Part shown: positions 11,736 to 21,010 of the stretch, piece after piece
Layout of the letters: every line of letters starts with the position of its first letter
Numbering within the stretch: position 1 is the stretch's first letter
From: Parabacteroides chongii
Lineage (GTDB): Bacteria; Bacteroidota; Bacteroidia; Bacteroidales; Tannerellaceae
DNA: 64,000 nucleotides
NCBI RefSeq assembly: GCF_029581355.1
Contig: NZ_CP120849.1
Span: 4,868,501 to 4,932,500 of the forward strand
Direction of reading: 5' to 3'
Translations under genes and position numbers: made by a program
Notes under the pieces: model-generated
Told to the model about the DNA's origin: nothing
Databases searched by the model: none
The model's input: only the letters and a program-made list of their open reading frames with translations

Positions 11736-11972
11736 TCAAGTTACTTTCTTTTTCCTGTTATCCATAATAGTCGAGAAGTTCTCTTGTCCCCACTGTATTA
11801 TATTTTCTAGATGAGGTATTAAAGTCATCCCAAAATCAGAAACATAATACTCTACACGTGGGGGAACTTCCGGATATACTTTGCGATGCACCAAACCGTC
11901 GGTTTCCAATGAACGAAGTGCTGTTGAAAGCATTTTCTCAGAAATAGACGGGATAAGTTTATACAATTCATT
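11736..11972 (-). pseudogene. HxlR-type regulator remnant (N-terminus lost)
   Basis: The frame starts at a stop above 11972 and begins with LIPSISEKMLS, the middle of an HxlR winged helix, then runs through RSLETDGLVHRKVYPEVPPRVEYYVSDFG to a normal end. About 35-40 N-terminal residues, including the first helices, are absent. The break lies about 10 bp from a long inverted repeat (11982-12026). Together with the AraC remnant next to it, it marks a deletion-prone spot. Confidence 0.7.
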
Positions 11973-11981
11973 TTATCAAAG

Positions 11982-12026
11982 TAAAGTAAAGCCCTGCAAT
12001 GTGATAATTACAGGACTTTACTTTAC
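11982..12026. repeat. 16-bp inverted repeat / hairpin
   Basis: GTAAAGTAAAGCCCTG (11982-11997) and CAGGACTTTACTTTAC (12011-12026) pair with one mismatch around a 13-nt loop. No clean U-tract follows on either strand. It may be a weak terminator or the scar of a small mobile element that truncated the HxlR gene. Confidence 0.6.
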
Positions 12027-12129
12027 ATCTTTCGAGGGTCGTACGAAAGAAGGAACTTTCTTCTACGTCTGGTAAACAGAGAATAAAAATAATTTGTGCT
12101 GCTGACATACTGCTGTCATTCGTACTTAG

Positions 12130-12137
12130 TATCTTTG
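12130..12137 (+). promoter_or_regulatory. Promoter -7 element for the YdeI-like gene
   Basis: TATCTTTG fits TAnnTTTG and lies 29 bp before the ATG at 12167. No -33 TTTG at the right distance. Confidence 0.5.
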
Positions 12138-12166
12138 TTTTAAAACTAAAATAGAAATATCATATT

Positions 12167-12643
12167 ATGAATACAGAAAAACCATTAGTAGACAAAGATT
12201 ATATATTATTCAAAATCGGAGGTAAAGGAGGTTGGACCTTTGTCGAAATTCCTGAAATCCCTATGCCCAAAACATCATTCGGGATGTTGAAGGTAAAAGG
12301 AAAGATAGATGATTATGAGTTTTCTAATTTAAATATGATGCCTATCGGGAACGGAAATATCGGTTTACCCATCAAGTCGGCAATAAGGAAGAAAATCAAA
12401 AAGGAAGCTCCCGACACAGTTCATATTACTTTATATGAGGATAAAACTCCATTGATAATTCCGGAAGAATTGCTTTTATGTATGGAATATGAAGAGGGAG
12501 CATTAGAAAAGTTTGAAACTTATAGCGATGGTCAGAAAAAGGCATTTATCGACTGGATCAATTCTGCCAAAACAGAACAAACCAAAGCTGACCGTATCGC
12601 TAAAACCATAATCAAAGTGCTAAACGAGGATAAGTTTTATTAG
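12167..12643 (+). CDS. DUF1905/YdeI-like protein
   Basis: 158 aa. The first about 95 residues form a small beta barrel of the DUF1905 type (KIGGKGGWTFVEIPEI, then FGMLKVKGKIDDYEFSNLNMMPIGNGN), and the C-terminal 60 residues are the OmdA/YdeI helical segment ending in TKADRIAKTI. Members are linked to resistance to peptides and oxidants, but the biochemical role is not established. It is low in GC like the ASCH gene that follows. Confidence 0.7.
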   Translation: MNTEKPLVDKDYILFKIGGKGGWTFVEIPEIPMPKTSFGMLKVKGKIDDYEFSNLNMMPIGNGNIGLPIKSAIRKKIKKEAPDTVHITLYEDKTPLIIPEELLLCMEYEEGALEKFETYSDGQKKAFIDWINSAKTEQTKADRIAKTIIKVLNEDKFY

Positions 12644-12679
12644 AGTTCGCTTATTGACAAAAAGACAAATACAATAAAT

Positions 12680-13060
12680 ATGGAAATAAAACATAAAATA
12701 CAGTTTGGAACTACTACCGATAAATTAGCAAAGAAAGTTCTAACAAAAGAAAAGATAGCAACATCTTCCTTATATGACTATTATTGTATGAACCTAAAGG
12801 AAACAATAAAAGAGAATGAATATGCCTCTATATTGGATTCACATGGTAGAGAGGTATGCATCATACAAATCAACAAGATTGAAATTGTTGAATTTCAAAA
12901 TATAACAGAAGAATTTGCAATTGCCGAGGGTGATGGAAATTTAGAAAACTGGCTAAGAATACATACGGAATATTATTCTTTATTATTAGAAAAAATAGGG
13001 AAAAAGCTTACAGGAGAAACAAAACTACTTTGTGAGTGGTTCAAGGTTATAACTCATTGA
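12680..13060 (+). CDS. ASCH domain protein
   Basis: 126 aa. The fold is that of ASCH/PUA-like RNA-binding domains: an N-terminal strand-helix with basic residues, YASILDSHGREVCIIQINKIEIVEF in the barrel core, and the family's EEFAIAEGDGNLENWLRIH helix. These proteins bind RNA or act on modified nucleosides; the exact substrate is unknown here. It follows the YdeI-like gene by 36 bp and probably shares its transcript. Confidence 0.7.
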   Translation: MEIKHKIQFGTTTDKLAKKVLTKEKIATSSLYDYYCMNLKETIKENEYASILDSHGREVCIIQINKIEIVEFQNITEEFAIAEGDGNLENWLRIHTEYYSLLLEKIGKKLTGETKLLCEWFKVITH

Positions 13061-13095
13061 TAAATAATAAACAATACTTAATATTGATTGTTAGT

Positions 13096-13965
13096 CTAAA
13101 ATATTTCTTGGGAAACAATCTTCTTTCTATATTCTTGTGGCGTTACTCCTTTTAATTTTTTAAAAATCCGATTGAAATGTGGAACATCATTAAATCCTAC
13201 TGCAAAACAGATTTCCGATACCTGTTTTTTTGTGTGTCTTAGAAGTTCACAAGCTGTATTCAAACGATACTGGGTAACATATTGTGAAAATGTCATTCCT
13301 TTGCATCGTTTGAAGTAGGAGCAAAACGCAGAACGGTTCATTCCCACTTCGGCAGAAATATCATCTAAAGAGATAGCATGAATATAATGAGCCATCACAT
13401 AGCTACAAATTTGCTGCATACGTCTCACATCTCGCTCTAGATTTACAGGTCTACCTGCAAAAATATGGTCGGACGAAGTAAATATGACAGGTAGTAAACG
13501 GAACATTTCACACAATCGCCCCAAGTCGTCCATATCGTTCATTTGCAATAATATCTTGCGAATGATACGAGAGCTTTCTAATCCAAATTTTAATGCATTA
13601 ACAGGAAATGCAAGACCTGCTAAGCGGTTCCGCAATTCAGGAAATATCTCCATGCACCTCATAACAAGAGAGTGGCTGAAAGCGACCATTAGATAATGAA
13701 TACACCCGTCACTGTCTGCCGATAAAGGTGTATATTCCCAATAATGATGCATAGATGGCGGTATCAATACCACATCACCTGTCGAAAAAGATTGTAACGT
13801 ATCACCTGCCATCCGGGTTCCATATCCATGTAACACATAATATAACTCCCATGCATCGTGCTGATGCAATTTGGCTTCTATGTGAATATCAATTCGTTGG
13901 TCTATAAAAAAGAATGAATGATTTTCTACTTCGGGTAGTTCATAAGGCGTAATCATTTCTTCCAT
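13096..13965 (-). CDS. AraC family regulator, divergent from nitroreductase
   Basis: 289 aa. N-terminal cupin sensor (HQHDAWELYYVLHG, then DVVLIPPSMHHYWEY) followed by a C-terminal double helix-turn-helix (GMNRSAFCSYFKRCKGMTFSQY; ICFAVGFNDVPHFNRIFKKLKGVTPQEY). It is transcribed away from the nitroreductase gene across a 128-bp intergenic region, the usual arrangement for a regulator and its target. Confidence 0.88.
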   Translation of the reverse strand: MEEMITPYELPEVENHSFFFIDQRIDIHIEAKLHQHDAWELYYVLHGYGTRMAGDTLQSFSTGDVVLIPPSMHHYWEYTPLSADSDGCIHYLMVAFSHSLVMRCMEIFPELRNRLAGLAFPVNALKFGLESSRIIRKILLQMNDMDDLGRLCEMFRLLPVIFTSSDHIFAGRPVNLERDVRRMQQICSYVMAHYIHAISLDDISAEVGMNRSAFCSYFKRCKGMTFSQYVTQYRLNTACELLRHTKKQVSEICFAVGFNDVPHFNRIFKKLKGVTPQEYRKKIVSQEIF

Positions 13966-14045
13966 AATTGTATATAAAATGGTTTAATACAAATATACAA
14001 CAATTATACGAAACAATACCACAAATATGCAACAAGAAAGAGGCA

Positions 14046-14053
14046 TAACTTTG
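14046..14053 (+). promoter_or_regulatory. Promoter -7 element of the nitroreductase gene
   Basis: TAACTTTG, 40 bp before the ATG at 14094, in the divergent intergenic region. The -33 element is not recognisable, which would fit activation by the AraC protein. Confidence 0.5.
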
Positions 14054-14093
14054 CTACCGAAAACAACAAGTATAATTATTAAAATGTATTGTT

Positions 14094-14723
14094 ATGGATT
14101 TCTATCAAGTATTAGAGAAAAGAAGAACTATCCGCGACTTTTCCGATAAGGAAGTAACGGACGAAGTATTGGAAAAAGTATTATCGGCAGCTTTTAAAGC
14201 CCCTACAAACGACCACTTACGACAATTTGAGTTCATTGTCGTGAGAGGGCAGAAAAATATTACCCAACTTATATCACCAGTGGCAGAAAACACCAAAAAC
14301 ATTCAACAGGTTGGACTAGAAGCTGCCGCAAACGCAATGGACAAAGACGGATATGACATGTTTGTCGATGCGTTACCAAAACAACAGCGTATGCTAATCC
14401 AAAGTAATTGTCTTATTCTGCCGTTTTTTAGACAAAAGGACTATCCCTTATGTAAACCAGCAGACCAAAGTTCTTTAAACTATTTTGCCTCGGCTTGGGC
14501 GGCTGTAGAAAACATATTGCTAGCTGCAACCGCAGAAGGACTGGCGTGTGCTTTCCGTATTCCCATCGGTAATGAACCAGAGCATGTGAAACATCTCGTT
14601 AATGCTCCCCATGGATATGAGTTCACCTGTTTTCTTGCCATCGGTTATGCGGCTGAGGATGCACATATATGTAAGCAGAAAGATATTCGAGTAAAAGAGA
14701 GAATTCACAAAAACATCTGGTAG
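14094..14723 (+). CDS. Nitroreductase family FMN enzyme
   Basis: 209 aa. The N-terminal KRRTIRDFSDKEV is the FMN-phosphate-binding start of the family, followed by APTNDHLRQFEFIVV. The C-terminal part has the AWAAVENILLAATAEGLACAFRIPIG segment of the FMN site. It would reduce nitro or quinone compounds or act as a small flavin reductase in the cytosol. The length is normal. The divergent AraC gene is its likely regulator. Confidence 0.85.
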   Translation: MDFYQVLEKRRTIRDFSDKEVTDEVLEKVLSAAFKAPTNDHLRQFEFIVVRGQKNITQLISPVAENTKNIQQVGLEAAANAMDKDGYDMFVDALPKQQRMLIQSNCLILPFFRQKDYPLCKPADQSSLNYFASAWAAVENILLAATAEGLACAFRIPIGNEPEHVKHLVNAPHGYEFTCFLAIGYAAEDAHICKQKDIRVKERIHKNIW

Positions 14724-14820
14724 GTCGTAAAAATGAAAGGACACAGATTGATATTGATAACCAGTATTTTATGTAGGTATCAGCATGTCTATATTCAGTT
14801 ATCTACCAAGGGATAAAAAA

Positions 14821-14854
14821 GAAAAAGCTCTGTAATATTAAATTACAGAGCTTT
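14821..14854 (-). terminator. Terminator of the tRNA-Asp gene
   Basis: AAAGCTCTGTAAT (14824-14836) pairs perfectly with ATTACAGAGCTTT (14842-14854) over a 5-nt loop; on the minus strand it ends in CTTTTTC. Confidence 0.85.
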
Positions 14855-14877
14855 ATATCTTTTGCTTCTTTCGAAAG

Positions 14878-14951
14878 CGGTCCGGACGGGACTCGAACCC
14901 GCGACCCCATGCGTGACAGGCATGTATTCTAACCAACTGAACTACCGAACC
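14878..14951 (-). tRNA. tRNA-Asp (GTC)
   Basis: Minus-strand cloverleaf of 74 nt. Acceptor stem GGTTCGG/CCGGACC (one G-T pair), D-arm AGTTCAGTTGGTTAGAAT, anticodon loop CTGTCAC with GTC, T-arm with GGTTCGAGTCC, discriminator G as expected for tRNA-Asp. CCA is not encoded. Confidence 0.95.
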
Positions 14952-15057
14952 AATGTTTTTATATCGCATCTCTCTCGATTGCGGTGCAAAGGTAGATAAT
15001 ATTTTTAATTACACAACAGTTTCATACAAATATTTCACATCGGATCGATTATTTTTT

Positions 15058-15065
15058 TACTTTTG
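15058..15065 (+). promoter_or_regulatory. Promoter -7 element of the aminotransferase
   Basis: TACTTTTG fits TAnnTTTG and lies 24 bp before the ATG at 15090. Confidence 0.5.
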
Positions 15066-15089
15066 TCCCCCATATAAACTATAACAGAC

Positions 15090-16403
15090 ATGAAGAATAC
15101 TCCAGTAGATTATCAGACTGCCAGACGAATAATAGATGGCTACGGATTACCGGATTTCGGGAAAGCTACAATCCGTGAAGTTGTTGCCATATCCACACAA
15201 TTGGAACAGGAAACAAAAACCGAGTTCATACATATGGAAATGGGTGTTCCCGGACTGAAAGCAGCGCAAGTCGGTGTCGATGCGGAAATAAACGCACTAA
15301 AGAGCGGTATCGCCTCCATCTATCCGAATATCAACGGTACGCCGGAAGTAAAAGCAGAAGCATCCAGATTCATCAAGGCATTTATCAATATAGATATAGC
15401 ACCGGAATGCTGTGTTCCGGTAACCGGTTCCATGCAAGGAACATTTGCCTCTTTCCTTACCAGCGGACAATGCACGGAAGGAAAAGATACTATCCTCTTC
15501 ATCGATCCCGGATTTCCGGTTCAGAAACAACAGATCGTCGTGATGGGATATAAATACGAATCATTCGACGTCTATGAATATCGCGGAGAGAAACTGCGTG
15601 CCATCCTGGAAGAACACCTTTCAAAAGGCAATATCGCAGCTATGATCTATTCGAACCCGAACAACCCTGCCTGGTTCTGCCTGACAGACGAAGAACTGAA
15701 GATCATCGGAGAAATGGCAAACAAATATGATACGATCGTGATCGAAGACCTCGCCTACTTCGCTATGGATTTTCGCAAAGAACTCGGCAAACCTTTCGAA
15801 GCTCCTTATCAGGCAAGCGTTGCCCATTATACGGATAATTACATCTTACAGATCTCCGGTTCGAAAGCATTCAGCTATGCCGGACAACGTATCGGTGTAA
15901 CTGCTATCTCCAACAAACTTTACCACCGTGCTTATCCGGGACTGACGAAGCGTTATGGCGGCGGCACTTTCGGTACTGTTTACATCCATCGTGTACTGTA
16001 CGCCCTGTCATCAGGAACCAGCCATTCGGCGCAGGTAGCATTGGCTGCCATGTTCAAAGCAGCCTCCGACGGCCAGTTCGATTTTATCTCGGAAGTAAAG
16101 GAATACGGACGCCGCGCCGAAAGACTGAAAAAGATTTTTACAGACTACGGCTTCACGATCGTTTACGATCATGACCTGGATGAACCGATTGCCGACGGCT
16201 TCTATTTCACGATCGCTTATCCCGGAATGACCGGCGGAGAGTTGATGGAAGAATTAATCTATTACGGAGTAAGCGCCATTTCTTTAAGCACAACCGGCAG
16301 TAACCAGGAAGGTCTGCGCGCCTGCACTTCGTTCATCAAACCGCACCAATATGACCTTCTGGAAGAGCGTTTAAAGCTATTCAAAGAAAATCATACCCTA
16401 TAA
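15090..16403 (+). CDS. PLP-dependent aminotransferase (class I/II)
   Basis: 437 aa, cytosolic. Fold type I landmarks are all present: SNPNNPAW at 188-195, EDLAYF near 219 with the pyridine-binding Asp, the Schiff-base lysine K259 in SGSKAFSYAGQRIG, and the SLSTTGSNQEGLRAC region near the C-terminus. It resembles Bacteroidetes aminotransferases annotated for aromatic or branched-chain amino acids, but the substrate cannot be read from sequence. It is a single gene with its own promoter and terminator. Confidence 0.88.
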   Translation: MKNTPVDYQTARRIIDGYGLPDFGKATIREVVAISTQLEQETKTEFIHMEMGVPGLKAAQVGVDAEINALKSGIASIYPNINGTPEVKAEASRFIKAFINIDIAPECCVPVTGSMQGTFASFLTSGQCTEGKDTILFIDPGFPVQKQQIVVMGYKYESFDVYEYRGEKLRAILEEHLSKGNIAAMIYSNPNNPAWFCLTDEELKIIGEMANKYDTIVIEDLAYFAMDFRKELGKPFEAPYQASVAHYTDNYILQISGSKAFSYAGQRIGVTAISNKLYHRAYPGLTKRYGGGTFGTVYIHRVLYALSSGTSHSAQVALAAMFKAASDGQFDFISEVKEYGRRAERLKKIFTDYGFTIVYDHDLDEPIADGFYFTIAYPGMTGGELMEELIYYGVSAISLSTTGSNQEGLRACTSFIKPHQYDLLEERLKLFKENHTL

Positions 16404-16413
16404 TTAACACAAG

Positions 16414-16457
16414 CCCGGCATTTATTTTACACTTATTAACCCAAATGCCGGGTTTTT
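16414..16457 (+). terminator. Terminator after the aminotransferase
   Basis: CCCGGCATTT (16414-16423) pairs with AAATGCCGGG (16443-16452), followed by TTTTT. Confidence 0.85.
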
Positions 16458-16522
16458 CGTTTGCTTCTTAACATCAAAAGCCATATATTGTCGCTGTGTA
16501 TTAACAGTTAAGCGATCTTATC

Positions 16523-17119
16523 ATGGCATCATACAAAAATATCTTCAAAATAACGCATAATAATCTCCTGCCTGCACAAGGTAGCATACTCATATCAGAA
16601 CCTTTTCTGCAAGATGCCTATTTCCAACGCTCCGTTGTTCTGCTCGTAGAACACACAGATGACGGATCAATGGGATTAGTCTTAAACAAAAAAACGGATC
16701 TGGTAGTCAATACATTTTTTCCGGAACTGGAGAAGTTCCCGGAGATACCGATTTACCTGGGAGGCCCTGTAAGTGCCAATCGCCTGTTCTTCATTCACTC
16801 ACTGGGTGATCTGATTATCCCTGATTCCCTGAAGATAAAAGACCATCTCTATTTTGACGGTGATTTCGAAGCGTTAAAACGTTATATCCTGAATGGTCAT
16901 TCTATTGACGGGAAAGTAAAATTTTTCCTCGGTTATTCAGGCTGGACAGAAGGTCAGTTGGGTAATGAGATCAACCATAACTCATGGGTAGTAAGCCACG
17001 CATCGAAAGAAAATGTGTTGCTGGCCGACGGAGAGGATTTTTGGAAAGATTCATTGGGAGAGCTTGGCAGCAATTATGAAGCATGGACAAAATATCCCAA
17101 GGATCCGTATCTTAACTAA
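16523..17119 (+). CDS. YqgE/AlgH family protein
   Basis: 198 aa. It shows the family's GSILISEPFLQDAYFQRSVVLLVEH start, the GSMGLVLNKKT loop, IYLGGPVSANRLFFIHS and FFLGYSGWTEGQLGNEI segments. YqgE proteins are widespread, conserved cytosolic proteins whose biochemical role is not settled. The gene ends one base before the 3' end of the convergent acetyltransferase gene. Confidence 0.9.
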   Translation: MASYKNIFKITHNNLLPAQGSILISEPFLQDAYFQRSVVLLVEHTDDGSMGLVLNKKTDLVVNTFFPELEKFPEIPIYLGGPVSANRLFFIHSLGDLIIPDSLKIKDHLYFDGDFEALKRYILNGHSIDGKVKFFLGYSGWTEGQLGNEINHNSWVVSHASKENVLLADGEDFWKDSLGELGSNYEAWTKYPKDPYLN

Positions 17120-17650
17120 TTATCTTTCAGTCCGTACCTTTTGCATTACCAAAATGTCGGAATATCCTTTTTCCGTCAGGACCCAATCTTTCATTATTCC
17201 GGAAAGAACAAACCCGCAACGGGTAAATAAGGCCTTACTGGCTTCATTCTCTATCGGGATATGAACAAATAACTGGTGCAATTTCAGAAACATAAAAGCA
17301 TATTCCATCAATACATGCATCGCTTCTGATGCAAATCCGTTCCCCTGATAAAGCGGATCGACCAGAATACCGATGCCTGCACGCCGGTGATGGGGCTCGA
17401 AGTCATACAAGTCGACCGTGCCGATAGCTGCTCCTGTCGAACGCAACTCGATCATCAGACGCAATTGCCTGGTATCGAAAATATCCCGGTGTGACTCCCG
17501 GATATACTCTTTCAATATATAACGGGAATATGGGGACATAGTGTTACCCAACTCCCATAGGTCAGGATTATTCTCCCAACGATATAAAAGTTCCAGATCT
17601 TCCGGCTCCAGTGCACGAAGCCGGATCATTTCATTTTCCAGTAGTGCCAT
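17120..17650 (-). CDS. GNAT family N-acetyltransferase (RimL-like)
   Basis: 176 aa. Typical GNAT fold, with the acetyl-CoA binding segment RRAGIGILVDPLYQGNGFASEAM (R/QxxGxG/A pattern) and the C-terminal NEASKALFTRCGFVLSG motif. The N-terminus IRLRALEPEDLELLYRWEN is typical of RimL/SpeG-type enzymes. It starts one base after the glycosyltransferase gene ends, and recR lies upstream, so the three form an operon read leftwards. Confidence 0.88.
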   Translation of the reverse strand: MALLENEMIRLRALEPEDLELLYRWENNPDLWELGNTMSPYSRYILKEYIRESHRDIFDTRQLRLMIELRSTGAAIGTVDLYDFEPHHRRAGIGILVDPLYQGNGFASEAMHVLMEYAFMFLKLHQLFVHIPIENEASKALFTRCGFVLSGIMKDWVLTEKGYSDILVMQKVRTER

Positions 17651-17651
17651 A

Positions 17652-18827
17652 TTACTTTCCTGGTGATATTAATTGTCCGCTCTCTGTACTATAAATATGA
17701 TAGGTTACTTTTTTGTCAACCAGCTTATCCATAAACAAAAGCATTTGTTCAAAGCGGGCATCCGGATAACAAAAGGCATAGTCCGTGAACTCTTTCATCT
17801 GATTACGGCGGCAAATGGCATCCATCACACGCTCTTCACTCAAGTTCCATAGATTAATATGCTCCAGTTCAGGCATACGCTTGGCACAAGCCGCTTTCAT
17901 TGCTTCGAAATGCTCTTCCCGGCAAATCACCAGCAGACGGCGGTGTTTGTTATTCGGCTTTGTCCGAACTCCCAACATCCGTGACAAAGCAGCCAGAGAT
18001 GCACGCAACAGGATAGCCATCTTGATAAAAAATCCCATCAGCCAGCCGGACTGCGGATAATACTTTTTGAAAAAGATCAGCATAGCCCCGTAAAATGCCT
18101 TCACATATTTCATGTCGCCATGCTTGGTACTTTCTCCCTTATAATGAAGGATACGTTCGGGAATATAGTAATTCTTATATCCACCCAATACCAGACGGTA
18201 CGATAGGTCAATATCTTCACCATACATAAAAAACGCTTCATCCAATAAGCCGACCTTATCCAAGGCCTCATGACGGAGTAACATGAAAGCACCAGCCAAT
18301 ACATCGACTTTATGCTGTTTCTCCTTATCGAGATAAGCCAAGCTATACCTGGAGAATATACGCGATTTAGGAAACAATTTCGACAAACCGAATATCTTGC
18401 AGAACGAAACCCAGGGAGAAGGAAAACTTCGTTTACTTTCCGGAAGGAAAACGCCATGCCCATCCAACATCTTCACACCGATACCACCGGAGTTCGGATT
18501 CTCATCCATAAAGAAACAAAGGGTCCGCAAGCTCTCCTCTCCTATCACCGTATCAGGATTCAGCAACAAAACATATTCTCCTTTACACTGGCGGATAGCC
18601 TGGTTATTCGCTTTTGCAAATCCCGGATTATCTTTATTCTCTATAAACAGGACTTCCGGAAATTTAGGACGCAAATAATCGATGGAGCCGTCAGTCGAAT
18701 TATTGTCAACAACAAAAACCTCCGCATCCAGTCCGGCTATGGCAGCACGAACCGAAAGCAGACACTGCTCCAGAAAATACTTTACATTGTAGTTTACAAT
18801 AATAATGGATATCTTGGTTTCGTACAT
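17652..18827 (-). CDS. Family 2 glycosyltransferase
   Basis: 391 aa. GT-A fold: ISIIIVNYNVKYFLEQCLLSV start, VFVVDNNSTDGS, LLLNPDTVIGEES (the DxD-like metal site), and GAFMLLRHEALDKVGLLDEAFFMYGEDIDLSYRLV. These resemble rhamnosyl- or dTDP-sugar transferases of the WbbL type. A short hydrophobic patch near residue 255-275 may bind the membrane. The donor and acceptor are unknown. It is 11 bp downstream of recR. Confidence 0.88.
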   Translation of the reverse strand: MYETKISIIIVNYNVKYFLEQCLLSVRAAIAGLDAEVFVVDNNSTDGSIDYLRPKFPEVLFIENKDNPGFAKANNQAIRQCKGEYVLLLNPDTVIGEESLRTLCFFMDENPNSGGIGVKMLDGHGVFLPESKRSFPSPWVSFCKIFGLSKLFPKSRIFSRYSLAYLDKEKQHKVDVLAGAFMLLRHEALDKVGLLDEAFFMYGEDIDLSYRLVLGGYKNYYIPERILHYKGESTKHGDMKYVKAFYGAMLIFFKKYYPQSGWLMGFFIKMAILLRASLAALSRMLGVRTKPNNKHRRLLVICREEHFEAMKAACAKRMPELEHINLWNLSEERVMDAICRRNQMKEFTDYAFCYPDARFEQMLLFMDKLVDKKVTYHIYSTESGQLISPGK

Positions 18828-18838
18828 AAAGAGTCTGA

Positions 18839-19462
18839 TTAAATTTTTATCGAATCATTAAAGCTAGTCCGGTTCACAATGGAACGACCGAGAGTTATTT
18901 CGTCAGCATATTCAATCTCGTCACCAATAGACACCCCACGGGCAATCACCGTAATTTTCACTTCATAAGGAGATAACTTGCGATATATGAAAAAGTTCGT
19001 CGTATCGCCCTCCATCGTTGTACTAAGTGCCAGCACGATCTCCCTCACTTCGTCATTCGCCACCCGCTGCACCAGACTATCTATCTGCAGGTCTCCAGGC
19101 CCTATACCGTCCATCGGGGAAATAATTCCTCCGAGCACATGGTAAACGCCACGGAACTGCCCGGTATTCTCGATAGCCATCACCTCCTTTATATTCTCGA
19201 CTACGCAAACGGTAGAATGGTCGCGCTGCGGATCGGCACAAATCGAACACATGTCGTCATCACAAATATTGTGGCACACCTTACAATATTTCACTTCTTT
19301 CCGCAAAGCCAGCAAAGCCGAAGCAAAGTTTTCCGTATAACCTTCATCCCGGCGAAGCATATACAAAGCCAACCGGAGAGCCGTTTTTCTTCCTACTCCC
19401 GGTAGCGAAGCCAGCTCGTTCACAGCATTCTCCAATAAAACGGACGGATATTTCTGAGTCAT
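18839..19462 (-). CDS. recR: Recombination mediator RecR
   Basis: 207 aa, normal length. N-terminal helix-hairpin-helix [20 protein letters not shown], then a zinc finger with C60, C63, C72 and C75, a Toprim domain ([13 protein letters not shown]...YHVLGG, Asp/Glu-rich), and a C-terminal Walker-B-like strand. RecR acts with RecO (and RecF) to load RecA on single-stranded gaps. It is the first gene of an operon with the glycosyltransferase and acetyltransferase. Confidence 0.97.
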   Translation of the reverse strand: MTQKYPSVLLENAVNELASLPGVGRKTALRLALYMLRRDEGYTENFASALLALRKEVKYCKVCHNICDDDMCSICADPQRDHSTVCVVENIKEVMAIENTGQFRGVYHVLGGIISPMDGIGPGDLQIDSLVQRVANDEVREIVLALSTTMEGDTTNFFIYRKLSPYEVKITVIARGVSIGDEIEYADEITLGRSIVNRTSFNDSIKI

Positions 19463-19676
19463 TGATTACCTTTCTTTGACCACAAAGATAATTAATTCCG
19501 CACAAACAACTCTATCCGTAATAAATAACGAACCGTTTTTATTAAAAATACCAAACCAATCAAAAACTTCATATTTTTGACACATCCATACAGCCCTTAT
19601 AAAATCATATCTGTGAAACAATGTTAGCACACAGAATATTTTCTACTAGAAAATTATTTTATTAAAAAATAGAATA

Positions 19677-19684
19677 TAAGTTTG
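19677..19684 (+). promoter_or_regulatory. Promoter -7 element of the DoxDA/thioredoxin operon
   Basis: TAAGTTTG 54 bp before the ATG at 19738, in an otherwise empty 275-bp AT-rich spacer after recR. Confidence 0.5.
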
Positions 19685-19737
19685 CAGTATCATTGCAAGT
19701 AGAAATATTTATCAGTAGAAAACAAATAAGTAAACGC

Positions 19738-19959
19738 ATGGCAAAGTTATTTTTCAAGAGACATTGGCTTACACTGCTAGGGATAGCACTCGGCGCCGCA
19801 GGGGGATTTCTATACTGGAATTTTATTGGTTGCACAACAGGAACCTGCCCTATCACATCTTCTCCTATCAATAGTTCGGTTTGGGGAGCAATTATAGGAG
19901 GTTTATTGCTCAGCTCTTTTCAGAAAGAAAATAAAATATCAACCGATAAAGATCAATAA
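19738..19959 (+). CDS. Small membrane protein, DUF6132-like
   Basis: 73 aa from ATG 19738. Two membrane helices (about 10-28 and 46-63) flank a conserved loop GCTTGTCPITSSP with two cysteines. Such small proteins are often next to sulfur- and thioredoxin-related genes, as here, which suggests the Cys pair takes part in thiol or sulfur transfer at the membrane. It ends one base before the DoxDA gene, so the two are translated together. Confidence 0.65.
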   Translation: MAKLFFKRHWLTLLGIALGAAGGFLYWNFIGCTTGTCPITSSPINSSVWGAIIGGLLLSSFQKENKISTDKDQ

Positions 19960-19960
19960 T

Positions 19961-20986
19961 ATGGAAGCGCTATACAAGAAACAGGCATATTCACTGTTCG
20001 GAATGTTTACACTGGCACTACGGCTTGTAGTCGGCTGGACTTATTTTTCCGCTTTTTGGAGAAGATTAGTACTTGAGAATAAACTTATCCCGGATACGGC
20101 AGGTTATATAGGAGAGAAATTCAACCATTTCCTCCCTAACGCATTCGGAATAAAACCGGTGATAGAATATCTCGTTTCAAATCCGGATCAACTTTGGTGG
20201 GCGATGGTCGTTTTCACGATCATTGAAGGAATTGTAGGTCTGTTTTTTATGCTCGGCTTCTTTACACGGTTGATGAGTATCGGAGTGTTGAGCCTTGCAA
20301 CCGGTATATTATTAGGTTCGGGATGGCTGGGAACCACTTGCGTGGATGAATGGCAAATCGGGATATTAGGTGTCGCAGCAGGCTTTACCCTACTCCTGTC
20401 CGGCGGAGGCAAATATTCTCTGGACAACATGATAATTCCGCGTATTCCACTACTAAATAAGTATGTCTGGACAACCTGGTTGACATCCGGTCCGCTTCCA
20501 CTCGATGAGAAGTTATCGGGAAGATTTTCGGTAGTCGGCGCAACAGCCATATTGTTTCTCTCCCTCCTGACCAATCAGGTATTCCATAATGGAGTATGGG
20601 GAAAGCTACATAATAAGTCGGTCAAGCCGAAGATAGAAATAAACGATGCCAATCTGGGCAAAGAAAAGTTGTCATTCACCGTCTATCGTGTAGAAGGTGT
20701 GGATGTATACGGATCCTTCCTGATCGGCGTTACTTTGAAAGATGCAAATGGCAATATCATCCTCGACAGAAACGGAGAGGAATTATCTGAATTTCCGGAA
20801 ACAGATATCCGGAATATGTATATAGCGAAAGTGGCTCCTGGTAAGCATAGCCTTGTCATCCCTTTGGGAAGCAAAGCGGAGCTGACAATAAAAGATGAAA
20901 CACTCGCCAATCTGCCCAAAGGTGACTACGAGTTGACATTGACAGATATCAGCGGCATTACCTGGAAACAGAAACTGAAAAATTAA
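19961..20986 (+). CDS. DoxD-DoxA fusion (thiosulfate:quinone oxidoreductase-like)
   Basis: 341 aa. Residues about 1-190 form a DoxD/DoxX-type membrane domain with four or five helices (LALRLVVGWTYFSAFWRRL..., GFFTRLMSIGVLSLATGILLG); residues about 215-341 are a soluble DoxA-like beta domain (VYRVEGVDVYGSFLIGV..., YIAKVAPGKHSLVIPLG). In the archaeon Acidianus the two subunits oxidise thiosulfate to tetrathionate and pass electrons to quinone. In Bacteroidetes the fused form has no proven substrate. The neighbours, a Cys-loop membrane protein and a thioredoxin lipoprotein, fit a periplasmic thiol/sulfur redox chain. Confidence 0.8.
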   Translation: MEALYKKQAYSLFGMFTLALRLVVGWTYFSAFWRRLVLENKLIPDTAGYIGEKFNHFLPNAFGIKPVIEYLVSNPDQLWWAMVVFTIIEGIVGLFFMLGFFTRLMSIGVLSLATGILLGSGWLGTTCVDEWQIGILGVAAGFTLLLSGGGKYSLDNMIIPRIPLLNKYVWTTWLTSGPLPLDEKLSGRFSVVGATAILFLSLLTNQVFHNGVWGKLHNKSVKPKIEINDANLGKEKLSFTVYRVEGVDVYGSFLIGVTLKDANGNIILDRNGEELSEFPETDIRNMYIAKVAPGKHSLVIPLGSKAELTIKDETLANLPKGDYELTLTDISGITWKQKLKN

Positions 20987-21010
20987 TTATTAACATCAAT
21001 TCAAATCCAA

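Noticed and set aside
11982..12026. Ends of an insertion sequence
   Set aside because: Arms are only 45 bp overall with no transposase and no target duplication visible; kept as a plain hairpin.
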